64,000 bases of DNA from Lottia gigantea (taxonomy: Eukaryota; Mollusca; Gastropoda; Lottiidae). The translations under genes were made by a program, and so were the position numbers. The stretch spans positions 793,382-857,381 of the forward strand of contig NW_008711143.1 of the NCBI RefSeq assembly GCF_000327385.1, in the 5' to 3' direction. Positions within the stretch are counted from its first letter, which is position 1; each line of letters begins with the position of its first letter. The notes under the pieces were generated by a model, which did no database searches, was not told the origin of the DNA, and saw only the letters and a list, made by a program, of their open reading frames with translations. This document shows, one piece after another, positions 25,840 to 38,280 of the stretch.

Positions 25840-28800
25840 TGGTGAACAAAATTCACAGACGTAATTTGTCGTAGAGAGGCCAGACTGGATATCGGCGTCA
25901 GCAGTTGACCTAAAAACGGAGTGAAACGTATATATCGACTTATCATCTTTTGCATTTGTACCAATTGACACTTTGTGTTTTTTGTATTTTTTTTGGGGAA
26001 AATTTCGTCAAATTTTTCCACTGAATGTATAAGGTTATCCATACTAGCCCATGTATTGATACTGCTGTAGTGACTGGGGTGTCAAACTCGACCAATATTA
26101 AGTTCGACACTGCTCTACTCATATCTTACTGATCTTGTTGATATATGCTGCACATGGATATTTATTTTACACTGTACAGAGAAGGGCGATCGAAGAAGAT
26201 TATGGATAATATACGCATGCTATTAAGCCGCATTAATTAAATAAATAACTCCCTTGCCGTGCATTATTGATGCTAATACCTTTAATTATCTAGGCTTATC
26301 ACAGTGTAACAAATAACACTGTCACGCACACAACTTCATTTTTGGAGTTCCACAGTACATGTCGAGGTTGTTGAGGACTCCCTTGTCATCGTCATCATCA
26401 TATGCACAGCATTTGCCATTAAAAGAGACTTGGGTTCTTCTGAGTCGATTTCTCTGGGTTGCAAATTCCACAATACCGTTGTATTAAATGGAATATTTCT
26501 TTTTTTCGGATTTTATCACTTGACAATCTTGACCCCCATTCACTCAAAATAGGAATGTCCACACTGTACCTCACACTTTTATCATTCTGATTTGGATGAG
26601 ATTCTGAAATGTATTTTAATATGATGTGTCAAATGTAATAATTTCCTGCATGTCAAAAATATATCTTTTCATTTCCTGTTGTGAAGGTTTCTTTTTGACT
26701 TTTATAGTGTGTTGAATATAGAGGTCAAGTGATTTGACAATTTAAAACTGTTTATTATTTCAACGAGTTACTATTTTAGAATAATCTGAACCGTTATTTG
26801 GTATGACGTAATGATAATACTAATTACGTCTCACCTCTCACTATAACATCATTAAATGCACGTGAATAACATTTTTAACCAATCAGAATGCAGAAGTAAT
26901 GATATAAATTTATTGTTCGTTGTGTTATTTACTTGATACCGTCTTTATGATAGCGTCTTACTATCATTGGTTTCCTGTTTTTATACTCAATAAATGATGT
27001 GATAAGAATTTTCGAATCTTAACTATGTACAAAATATAATGGATTTACTCTTAGATAATCGGCTGGGAATGACGTCAGATCGATCCTAATCGAGTCTGCA
27101 GATTTCAAATATATTTTTATAAGCTTCGTATCATAGCATCGTGCGATATGACGTATCGAATTTTAAATAACTACTGCGAAGCTGCATTAAATGATATCGC
27201 AGATGTACTAGGATTATGAATATTTCTCATAATCAGTTTCATATCAGACTTTGCTACGACTTTTCCACGAATAATAAAATCACCATGTTTGGTAATCACG
27301 TTTCTAAACATCTTGTGTGTCACTGACGTAACAATATGACGTGAAATTGCAATTGAGTTTACTAACGTCATGTCAATTTCCATTCAACCCATCAATCTCA
27401 CTGAGCCTCTATATAACTGTCTGTTTTATAACAAATACGTGAAAATTTCGCTTGCTTGTCATTTAATTAGATAGCCTTCTTCGAGAAAATGAAAAATATC
27501 GGAAAATCGAAGAAAGACTTTGTTAAACGTGAGTATCCACCAATGAAATACGCGATAGGTTGGCCTCATGGTACGTGCTATGTCATCGTTTTTCGTTTAT
27601 CCACAGTTGACCAATAAATACCATTTTAACCTCGTTTTAAATCAACTTAGGAGCTCAAGTGTCTGTAGTTGTCAACTATTTGATTATTTACCATGGCAAC
27701 CAGAATGAAGATAGGAAATTTTGCATCAATGATTTACTCTTTACTCTCTGTTAGTTCTGACATAAGAATAGATATCTGATGTTCTTATGTAGTTCTGTCA
27801 AATAAGTACTGTGGATAGATACATTCTGGAATATTTATTACTGTCAACGTTTCAATAAAGGTCGTGAGAAATATGAAGTAATGTACATATAGATAACATT
27901 AATGCAAAAGATGAAGACATGTGAGGGGAATAACTGAAAGAACCGAAGGGGCAATAGATGTAGTTAATGTAATTTCTGTGACCTATTAAAAATGGACAGA
28001 TAAAGATTTTTAACTCGTTTGTTGAACTTGACCTTTTTTATTTTAATATCTTCAAGGTCATCTGGTATTGTCCTTGTGGCAAACGAACTGATTGATGACG
28101 TCACGTCGCAAGAGGTGTCCGTGCTGTAACCACATGGACGACAGCTGGACCTCACCTTTGGTCACTCTTCGTGTTTAGGAGCTGGCGTGACATTCCTTTC
28201 TATCTCCTTTTGTGAAGACTGTGTAATTTGCATATTATATTAGGGGTTTGTTCGCCTAATGCCCGTGATTAAAACCCCTACAGGGAGGTGGGATTAGGGT
28301 AGTAATGAAACTTGTCAAAGGCGTTTAAAACGATACCAATCTTTCATTTGCTATGAATTTTTAACTTAATTTGTAATCAGTAAAATAAAATTGTAAGGTA
28401 ATGAAAAGTTAGTTTTTACGCCGTTTACTTTGATAATATGATTTAAAATACAATACTGGTCTTGTTTTGACGTCATAAAATGGAAACCATGACTATAATT
28501 TTAAGATAATCATCAGCATGGGAAAGGACCCCATATGGGCATGTAATCATTCACTCAACCCAATATGCACTTTCAAATGCACTTAATGTAGTGTTGAAAA
28601 TTTTAGGAAATGACAAATAAACGAATATTTGAATATCACAAGATAGTTCTATAAATTATTTAGCATTAGTTAAAAAGAACTCCACAAACCGAAGGTAAAC
28701 ACATGGCATGCTGATTTTTCAATTCTATAATATATTCAAATCATATATTTTTAAAAAATGATATTTCAAGATTCATTTTATATTCCAGCATAGTTGATAT

Positions 28801-31620
28801 GGTGTAGCATAATTTGATATATAACAACACAATTTAAAATCTTTTAATACAATTTGATATATTTCAGCACAGTTTTATTCACTTTGAGATAATTGAATAC
28901 ATTTTAATTCATTGAAACACTGTAAGTGTAAAGCTCTAAAACAAAGCAGTGTGATCAGAGCACAATAACTATGTATGTCAACACGTATTTTGATGATTTA
29001 TAATTAAAAAAATGCTTATATTAACTTATACGTATTCATGGATACGTGAAAATATAACGTATTGAAATGTAGTTAGGTGTGCTTTGTTTGAAAACAATAT
29101 TATTTTAAATTAACATGCAATGATATCGATTTCTATAAAATATGACAATGATTGAGATTAGTAATTAGTATTTTGTATTGAATTCCTTTTTGTAATAACC
29201 TGTATAAATCACATGTTGCCTTGAGCTATGTATTATCTGTTTCTAATCACCTTATTGACATTGTAAATATATTAAACCACTTAATCAATAGTCTTGTCAC
29301 TTGACGTGCTATAAATATAGTTTATTAACTTTTCAACGAAATCAAGAAGTTTGGTATTCACATTTTTAAACAAAGTAGGTTCATTCAACAAAGATAAAAA
29401 AAAATCATTGGGACCAATAGTATTTTTTATACCGAAGAAATACATACATCCTGCATCAAAGTGAGGAATCTTCTTAAAACTGGCTTCTCATCTTATTACG
29501 ATGACTCTTTTTGGCAGTCACTGTGTATGGCACTCAATTCATCTTTATTTTTGGGAATTAGAGAAATCTGAATAAATTTATATAATGTTTGTATATTGTG
29601 GTCTGGGATAATGTGACAGTTATGATGTTTTCTTTGCGACATAAAACACCCACTAAGTGACCAACTACTCATAAAAATACCTGTCACTTGACCTCATACT
29701 TTTGACAAGTTGACCCCGGAGTAAAATTTACTACCCCTTTTTGAAATGAGTCTCGGTTTGATAACGTGAGAATTGAAAAGTAGGGGGTTTCTGAACAATG
29801 CACTCTATTATTTCGATGATGTCACAAGTGTTCTTTTTTTCTGTGGGAAACAAGAGAGATAATATGGATGTAAGGAGACTGTTTATTCCGGCGTAAATGA
29901 CACATGATTTGTATAAATGTGCCAATATCATGACATGTGTCGTTGATTAACTGTAAGGCAAGATAAATAGGAATCTAAGTTAGTTTGCAGGTTTGTACAT
30001 GATGAACATTCTTTAAAGGTGCTTTATTTAGAAGTGCCGAGATAATACCACGTGAAACATTATTTAGAAGCATCTGTAGACAAAGGTGCTGTTTTATTAT
30101 TAACACACTATATAAATTTATCTATGCAATTAAAATTTCTTCAAAGTTCCAAGAACACTGCTAATAAAATTTGAAATAACACCTGTAAGGAAACGTTACA
30201 TTCCCCCAAAAATAAACTGCCTCATTCATATATATCAACATTAAATCGAAGGAATAATGAAATATTATATATCAACGTCACAATCATATGTGAGGCTGTA
30301 CGACAACAATGCAGTAATGAATGTTTCATTTCTCTATTCATTATTAAAAATTGACATCAACCACCAGACAGGAAAATCGATTTTTATAATATTTTATTCA
30401 TTTCCAAATAATGAATATATTATACGAGATATTGCACAAAAAGACAGTCAATTACAAAAAAATTATTGTATATTTGCAAGCAAACGTATGTGAATATGTT
30501 ATTTTGAACCTTTATTTGATAAAAATTCAATTCTGTCGTTGGATTGGAATAATATATATATAGCTTAATATAGCATAATGTATAAGTTGCTTTTTCATGT
30601 ATCCGATATTTAATCAAAGCGTAAACAGTGTCATTTGTCATTTTGTTTTGGAATACATTTTTTGATGAAGAAAAAGGCAAAACCAATGGATTTCAAAATG
30701 CTCTTTCCATTACTTTTATCCAACTGGAATATATTCTTAATTCCCGCTAGAATAGTCACACATCACGAGCAGATGAGAAAATAATGGAGTAAAATAGACA
30801 AAACCCAGACTATCTAGAAACTATTAACACGTCATATGATTGAGTGGGTTCAACTCATACTGACCAAGTGACCAATTACGAATGGTCAATTATTAATGGA
30901 CATCCTACAAGCTTATTTCCGGTATTCACTACGTCTTAGCTGGATTATGATTGCCATTTACCATTCGATGATCGTGTTTTGTCAGCCGAGTTTTAGTTAT
31001 GACCAACGTTATGTTAACGATTGGAATGGAACTTATGATTGCACCACATTGGATTGTATTTAGGTCCCACCAGTAAATCGGTACAGAAAACAATTTGATA
31101 TCATCTTTGAAACTACTTTTATCATAGGTTTATTTACTTTTATCGCTTCTTTACTAGCACTGTCACACAGACAAGTTTAGATCGATAGTTTAGAAATCAG
31201 TTCCATGATGTTTTCTAAAGCCTTTTTCTTAAGCCAGCAGTAATGTGGGAGTTGTAATAATTTATACTTTGTAGAGAATATTAGAATAAAAACAGTGAGT
31301 GCATCACAATAAATCATTTTCTGACAATAAAACTTTGATTAGAGTCTCGAGAGAAAAAAAAATATATCTAATGTTTTCCTGCTATGAAAATGATATGGTG
31401 ATGTTAATAAATATTACGCTCTAAATAAACGTGGCTTTCAACATAACCTGAAGACCAAGATAGTAGACTTTGATTTAAAGTCAACGATTTTTGGGTCTCT
31501 ACTAGCATTAATTAAGAACAACAAACCGGTAAATCCGCATTACCCGATACGTCTATTTTCCCATGTAATATATTTTATGGTTTATTAATTACAAATGTAA
31601 ATTGTTTGACCTCTGTCCAC
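25840..31620. other. Upstream region or long 5' intron of gene A; no coding exon recognised
   Basis: AT-rich sequence with no recognised protein segment. It includes a second TATA-plus-donor arrangement near 27.4-27.5 kb, listed separately. If the promoter at 25.5 kb drives gene A, this stretch is its first intron. Otherwise it is intergenic. Confidence 0.4.
27409..27529 (+). promoter_or_regulatory. Second TATA element followed by a short exon-like segment
   Basis: CTATATAACTG near 27409 resembles a TATA box. About 80 bp later an ATG with A at -3 (27489) opens MKNIGKSKKDFVK, which runs straight into a donor-like AAAC|GTGAGT at about 27529. Joined to the gene A acceptor at 31978 this frame would not be in phase with gene A, so it would act as an upstream ORF in an alternative 5' UTR. 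No other downstream exon could be assigned. Confidence 0.22.
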
Positions 31621-31625
31621 CTCGG

Positions 31626-31898
31626 TATATAACTAACATTGTTTTCTATAATAATATAAGCATTCTTAATTCTATTGTCCACTTGAAGCAGACCGACTAA
31701 AGAATCCTCTTTGTTACACTGTGGTTCAGACCACTAGCTTTATTTTTTCCTGACGGCTTCTTCAAAGGAATTGGCTCCAGGCCATCTCGTGCGATGAAAG
31801 GGGAAGATAACCGTCCTTAATTCAATGATTGATTATTCAATTTCTCCTGAACAAATTGCTTGAACGTTTCTTTTATCTCCGTTACTCTCACTTTCTAA
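31626..31898 (+). other. Candidate proximal promoter and 5' UTR exon of gene A
   Basis: TATATAA lies at 31626-31632. The following sequence ends in CTAA|GTAAGT at 31898/31899, and the gene A ATG at 31978 comes immediately after an acceptor (TATTTCAG). This predicts a 79-bp intron at 31899-31977 and an untranslated exon of about 240 nt. It competes with the 25.5 kb promoter; both could be used as alternative first exons. Confidence 0.4.
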
Positions 31899-31977
31899 GT
31901 AAGTATGCTTATATATAATGAATAATATTATAACAGCATAATATGATTTTTGATGAATATTCAATTCTGTATTTCAG

Positions 31978-34900
31978 ATGCACAGATCAAAAAAGATCAA
32001 AATTGGGGATGTTAATCCACATCTACTATGTGTTTTATGTGGTGGATATTTTGTGGATGCTACAACTATAATAGAATGTCTACATTCCTGTAAGTGTTCT
32101 GATATTGAAATCTGATAGCAAATAAACGAGTAAGAGTAAGAACGAAACGAGTAAGATAAGTAACGTAAAGATATAGAGTTTTAACGAAACTATTAATAAT
32201 GAAACGCGATTCAGTGATAACGAAAGGAGATGGAGTTAAAACGAAACGAGGTTGAGTAATAGCGAAACGGGGTGGAGTTACAGCGAAACGAGGTAATTAA
32301 TAAAGAAACGAGGTAGAATTATAACGAAACAAGGTAGAGTAATAACGAAACAAGGTAGAGTAATAGCGAAGCCGGATGGAGTTTGAGCGAAACGAGGTAA
32401 TTAATAACGAAACAAGGTAGAGTAATATAACGAAACGAGGTAGTGTAACAACGAAACGGGATAGACCCATCACCATCTAAGACCAATGACGAGATAGAGT
32501 AACATCTGAACGAAATAGAGCAGTAACGAAACGAAGGAGAATAGTAACAAATTTAGAGTTTGTATTTTATCCAGAATGATGTAAAACTCGCGCAAATAAA
32601 TATTTCTTTTTTATTTTGTGTCTGTTCTTTTAAATCTTGCACCCTGTCGTTACATTTATATATTGTAACAACTGTTTTTATTTGTTTTAGTTTGCAAAAC
32701 GTGTATAATACGTTATCTCGAATCCAACAAGACGTGCCCTAGCTGTGACGTACTCATACATAAAACACGACCTCGCTTAAATATCAGGTCAGTATAAAAA
32801 AAACTATATTTTTTAGCGCATATCTCTAATGATTTATAAGTGGGCTGATTAACATTTTGATAGACATTTTCGTAGTTAATCATTATAAGGAGAAACATGT
32901 ATTTATCAAAATTGAGTTTAAGCAGATGACATACTAACTATGGTTAGTATTGCCCTGTAAAAATGTCGCTCACATCTGCCCTTTGCAAGTTTTTTTTCAT
33001 AGCAAATGTTTTTATTTGATGTAATTAATGAAAAATATGCAAAGATTAAAGACCCATCTCCGGATACACATTGTTGATCAACACCATTCAAATAAGCATG
33101 AAATACTGTCTCTCTTTTATAATAGGTCTGATAAAACATTACAAGATATTGTTTATAAATTGGTACCTGGATTATATAAAAGTAAGTATCTGAATATTCT
33201 AAAAAGATTTAAGAATATTTTCGTGACAATATTAGCATTAGCCTACTTGCATTTTTATGTAGGTAAACATTCATTGGCATAACAACAGGGAAATTTGTCT
33301 TGAAGATGGCGCTAGTGTTTGGGGTTCATGTTCAGTTTGAAAATTTGAGTGCTTTATTGAACAGTTAACCGCTAAACGTCTGGCAGTTTTAGATCAAGAG
33401 GGAGTCAATGACGTCATTATTTATAGTGTACCAGGTGTTCGATACAGAATAAGCTTGACTTGTATACTGTATATTATGTTATTATAACAGCGGGAATTCA
33501 GGACTTATGTTTTCATCTGCACCTGATCATCCCTTTCATGACCAAAGCCCATTAACTCACTCGTGCTTTTCATCCATTGAGGTACAGTATCAAAGAAGAC
33601 AAACAATTGATTACGGTTCTTTAAAAAGAATATAATTTTCTTTGTAGATGAGATGCGGAGACGACGAGAATTCTATAGCCAGTATCCTAATAAAGGTAGG
33701 TTTTGACTCACAAATTTCCTATTTATCTGGATAGAAACGTCTACGCCATCAGTCTTGATCAAACTAAGTTGGATGGAATTTATTGTAGTCAGTTTTCAGT
33801 ATTTTTGCGTCATTCTTATGACCATTACCATAGAGACAAATTTTATTTTATTCACAACACATTGTGTACTTAGGGCAATTAGTGAGTCTTTACATCAAGC
33901 ACACGGTTAGTTTTTATATAGAACCACGAATTTTCAATTTATCCCTTTATCTCAATTTCGTTAAAAATGGTTGAATTTCGGTCATGTCTTGAAGGAAAAT
34001 GAAAGATAGTAATTTAGGTAAAAGAGATATGACTCGGGTTACAATTAAACCATTCAGTATCGGTTCCACTGTGAAAGAATATCAAACCAATTCTGTTGGA
34101 ATCCCCGTGGTTTCATCATTCAAATATTGAGTTACACTCAAGTCAAATGATGGGAATTGTGGGTTATTACTTAGTCTTATGTGTTTTTCTGTATAAGAAT
34201 ATTTTTGTCGGTCGAGTCATAGATACGGTCACCATTTGATTGGTTGGTCAGTGATAAAATCATAACAAATCTATATGCTATTCGACCATTGTATAATTTA
34301 TACCACATAATGCCATCTTTGTAGGAAAAGTTACGTAATAAAACATGACATCATTTTATCTGTTTTACAATCGCGCTCTTCTTACAATATTCTCTCATCG
34401 TATTATTTTACACAAGTTGCATTGAATACTGCTGAGAAAAACTCGGTAATTAACACTCGTGTGATTGAATATATTGCAGATGACACCAATTCACCAAGCG
34501 AAAAGAGGGGTGATGAAATGGCAGAAAGATTTATATTTACTGAAAATGAGAAGATTAGTTTAGCTCTGGAATATTGGAGAGAGTAAGTTGTTTGTATTGT
34601 TTGTGATAAGAATCAGTGTTTTAATATCACATAGTGTTTCGCTTTGCGTTTAATTTTGGTTCGAAATTTTCAGATACTGATGTATATTATGATTCCAGAG
34701 TTAAAGTAACAATTCAACTTTTTTCGAGATAATAATGTATCAAACACCCTGATTACACCGAATCGGATATGAGAACTAGTAGTTGATTTGGTTATTTGAA
34801 ATCTTTTTGAAATTTCCAGAGGTATTCCTGACACAGTCGGGGTGAAATCAAGTGATAAAAAGACCAAGATTGATAAGACAGAGAAACAGAGGACAACAGA

Positions 34901-37304
34901 TATACGATATTTACAATGTCCCGGTGCTCTTACTGTAGCACATTTAAAGAAATTTATTAGATTGAAGTTTGAGTTACCAGCAAGATGCAGGGTGAGACAT
35001 ATTTGAAAATACGTCGTTGTGTGAGCAAGGGTTAAATCCGATGCAATCATTTCGTTAAGTCTATTTCTTTAGAATTTACAGAAAGCATCAACGGAGCTGT
35101 ATTAAGATAAAGGATGAAGCTTCTCCTTTGAAGTAAGTATTTGAGTATTGAGTCATCATTATTTGTAATTTTTTCAGATCGATGTCTACCATAAGAAAGA
35201 AGTGTTGTCAGATTTATATACTCTATTAGATGTAGCTTGTATCTTCGCTTGGAAAAGGGTGAGTTAAGATCTACTACGTTGTATATCTCTTAGTTGTGTA
35301 AATTGACACGAGACATGAAATACATACATAGATGGTTTTCTTGCTTCATTTTTGTTTTGCAAACAGTGCGCACTTAAACCCGACTTCTAAAAGTACAAGG
35401 CATTGCTCTGTTACTTAATGTTTCTAATATTCTTCTTTCAGCTTGAACCTTTAAGACTTTACTACTCCATTTACGAAAACATCGTAAAGAAAAGGAAAGT
35501 AGAGGAAACGGTATCAGTAACCAGCAAATTAATGGCATCAGCTGAAACGCAAACCAAGGAAGAAGTCGATGAAGGCTGCAGTGAACCACAGAAAGTTAAA
35601 TTGTCTGAAGGCACAGACAAACATACGTTTTTAACTCCAACAGCTACTAAAGATTGGAATCCAAGCCTTAATCGAACTTCTACCAGTACTACTAAGCTTC
35701 ATTCTAAGATCATCCCACCAGCAACTTTTCATGGGCAACCATTGCCCGCTACACTTGTTGTCTCAAAAAAGCAAAATCAAACATCACCTAGACCTTTCAT
35801 CCAGACAACATTAACGTCAAAACTTCCTCCTCAGAATTGCCCAAAATCTAAAACCCTTTCGAAAACGACGGTTGTAAAGCCTCCAAAGCAAAACCAGAAA
35901 TCAACCCTTAAACGACTGAGCTACCAACCCGCTAAGATTGCTCCAAAAATTCAAACGAATCCAAGCCCAAATCGGCTTCTGAATCAACATTCTGAGATAA
36001 AGAATCCATTGACAGTCCAGTCTCCGAATGCAGTAAAACCAGCTGAGAAACATGGACCGGTTCAGACCGTTCGTCTACTAGTCAACAACAAGACTGTACT
36101 AAATCAAGTGACCAGTGCCGCCCCAGTTAAAGTCACTCAAAGACCAAATTTACAGCAGACTGCTTTCCAGAACTCAGACAATACTACGTATTCAGTCACA
36201 ACTGTAACTACCAAACCAAATACAAGCATGGGGCAGCAGGTGCCTATTTCAGTATCAGTAATTCCACCACAGAACACAATTGCCAAGGCTAAAACAACTT
36301 TATCTAATCAAACTTGTAATGGAAGTGTAAAAACTGTCCGACAAATCGCAGCAAAACAAGTTGCAGCAACTTCAACTGCGTCTCCCGTCGGCAGCACGGT
36401 CCAATTAACTGCCAAATCCGCGGAAACTATTAAAAAACCCACAAGTGTCGCATACAAGCAACCGAAATGTGTTACTCCGAAAACTGTAACCGCTAATATT
36501 GGAAATGGCAATGGTAATGGACCTTTGAAAGTAAACATGATGGACCTTAGTTCTGTACCAGAAGGCGCTGTGATTCGTAGTGTTAGACCAAATGATAGTA
36601 TGATGCTCAGTCATTTGGGATCCAAAAGTGCTAATACTCTCTCTGTGAAATCATCCTCTACAAATGTTGAAAAAAAATCTAACAATTGTGCTTCGTTTAA
36701 TGGAAAGGCAATGCACCCTATGCCTAATGTTACCGGCATGCCAGTGCCGAATACGTCAAAAACAAATGGACGACCAGCAACACCAAAGGCTAATTCTATT
36801 TCTAGACCCCCAACTCCACAAATGGGTAACAATACCAGACCTGTTACTCAAAATGAAAGCAACGACTCCAGACCTAATACTCCCAAATTAAATGGCGTTT
36901 CTAAACCAAATACTCCGAATGTTAATGGTTCATCTCGACCTGCGACCCCTGTCTCAGTAGGCAGTGAATCAAATAACTTAAAACCCATTGCACCTAAACC
37001 AATTCTTCCAAAGGAGGATATTAGAACTTCTCCACCATTGAACCCAGATCTACGCTTATCAATGGCTTATACCAAAGTACAAACTGATAAGAGACCTATT
37101 CCCACAATAGACTCTAGTTCTAGTGATATTTGTGAGGAAATTCGCCAACGAAAATTGGCTCGAATGGACGAACCATTGAATTTGGTGAAACGTGATCAAG
37201 ATAAAAAGAAATCGCTATCTCCTGTGAATGGGAATGTGTCTCCTAATGTCTCGCCTATTAACAACCCGTTGCCAATGGTGGTGGGCTCAATGGGTGGTAT
37301 ATGA
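31978..37304 (+). CDS. BMI1-like: Gene A: Polycomb group RING finger protein, BMI1/MEL18/Psc class, long tail
   Basis: Eight coding exons: 31978-32089, 32691-32787, 33126-33181, 33648-33695, 34480-34582, 34820-34991, 35178-35258, 35442-37304. All introns are GT-AG and phases join exactly, giving 843 aa. The start MHRSKKIKI matches human BMI1 MHRTTRIKI. The C3HC4 RING has Cys18, 21, 34, His36, Cys39, 42, 53, 56, the human BMI1 spacing. [16 protein letters not shown] (71-86) equals vertebrate BMI1, followed by [10 protein letters not shown]. The RAWUL domain spans about 168-235 ([39 protein letters not shown]). Residues 224-843, one exon, form a basic, Ser/Thr/Pro/Asn-rich disordered tail with six 11-residue RPxTP repeats (about 664-731). 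The family pairs with RING1 in PRC1 for H2A ubiquitination; long basic tails in fly Psc compact chromatin. That role is inferred here. Confidence 0.94.
32117..32548 (+). repeat. 21-bp tandem repeat in intron 1 of gene A
   Basis: About 20 degenerate copies of a 21-bp unit reading AACGAAACGAGGTAGAGTAA fill most of the first coding intron (32090-32690), which separates the two halves of the RING domain. Copies vary at several positions (GGGATGG, AAGGTAG, GAGGTAATT). The array stops about 140 bp before the acceptor. Confidence 0.85.
33303..33313 (+). promoter_or_regulatory. YY1/Pho-like site in an intron of gene A
   Basis: AAGATGGCGCT fits the YY1/Pho core (AANATGG). It lies in the intron between the third and fourth coding exons (33182-33647). 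It could be a Polycomb-response-type input or a chance match; nothing else around it is diagnostic. Confidence 0.25.
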
Positions 37305-38046
37305 CAATCACCGTATAGTCACTTCCGCCGGAGCTAATAACAACCAGAAGTGTAAATAGTTATATATTATAGTATAAGACTGTTGTTAATTTATTTCTCT
37401 ATGTTGAAGACAGAATTATTAAGTGAGAGTAGTGTATATTCTAGATTATAGTAGTATTGATTGATTGATCGACATTATCTCTGGTCAAAGTCTCATACAA
37501 GACATTAAAGTAATGTAGATTGTATATTCTAAGGCAACAAAAAAGGTTTCTGTGACACTATGATTTGTAAAAAATGTTTTTGTCACAGTATTTGACAATC
37601 ATCTTTCTGGATTTCTTTAAAGGACATCTGTCTTGATTATCCCAATCAGATGCAGAAATGTAGTACTAAGACTCCATGTCATTGCGAAGCCTCTGGAAAT
37701 ACTTTATTTTCGATAACTGTGTGGATTCGAATTCAATTCATTAAAATTCAAATCGTTCTTATATGCCAGAAAATGTACCTTAATGTGATTAACTCAGAAA
37801 CTAAATGTAGTTCTTAGTATATCATTTTTGCTTTTATTTCTTTGAGTATATCTTTCCGGTATATAATATATTTTGAAACTTTATGTAAATAATTGACTTA
37901 AAGTTGATTTATGTGATGACATCATTACTGCTATTAAAAGAAATGCCAAATATTATGTTTAATATTAAATAATGATACTGATATCAAGAATGTGTTTTTA
38001 CTTATTTATGTCAAGACTTATTAGCTACGTAAGGTGGTAGAATAAA
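37305..38046 (+). other. BMI1-like: 3' UTR of gene A
   Basis: AT-rich sequence following the TGA at 37302-37304. Weak ATTAAA-type signals occur near 37934-37970 and a canonical AATAAA lies at 38041-38046. Just beyond is a dispersed repeat copy starting at 38082, so the transcript most likely ends before it. The exact cleavage site is unknown. Confidence 0.5.
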
Positions 38047-38081
38047 CCAGACTGTAGAACCAGTCTGCTGGCAAAATTTTG

Positions 38082-38280
38082 TTAAAGGCGTTTCCTGGTG
38101 TAAATCGAATTGATCTCAGAAACGTCGATTTTTTTCGCTATTCTAATCAGTAATAATGTTCACAGCTTGTCACAGAAATTTGAGCCTTCAAATTCAAGGG
38201 GGATCCATAATTATTTATGTATTGAAGTTATTTTAATGAGTCGTCATTTTAAGATCCTCCATCTTGTTCATTTTAGTGGG
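38082..38280 (+). repeat. Dispersed repeat family copy 2 (partial)
   Basis: Begins TTAAAGGCG and shares CTAATCAGTAATAATGTTCAC and the TTTGAGCCTTCAAAT block with the copies at 15360 and 56888. It is shorter and diverged, with no recognisable right end. It sits 36 bp after the gene A poly(A) signal. Confidence 0.5.

Noticed and set aside
34670-35050. 126-codon open frame on the minus strand
   Set aside because: Antisense shadow of coding exon 34820-34991 of gene A and its flanking introns; no domain.
35403-35441. Upstream ATG giving a hydrophobic start ([13 protein letters not shown]) to the large gene A exon
   Set aside because: These codons are the pyrimidine tract of the intron. The exon starts after TTCAG at 35442 and continues the RAWUL frame.
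36308-36832. Minus-strand open frames of 69-76 codons inside the gene A tail exon
   Set aside because: Shadows of the long coding exon on the opposite strand.
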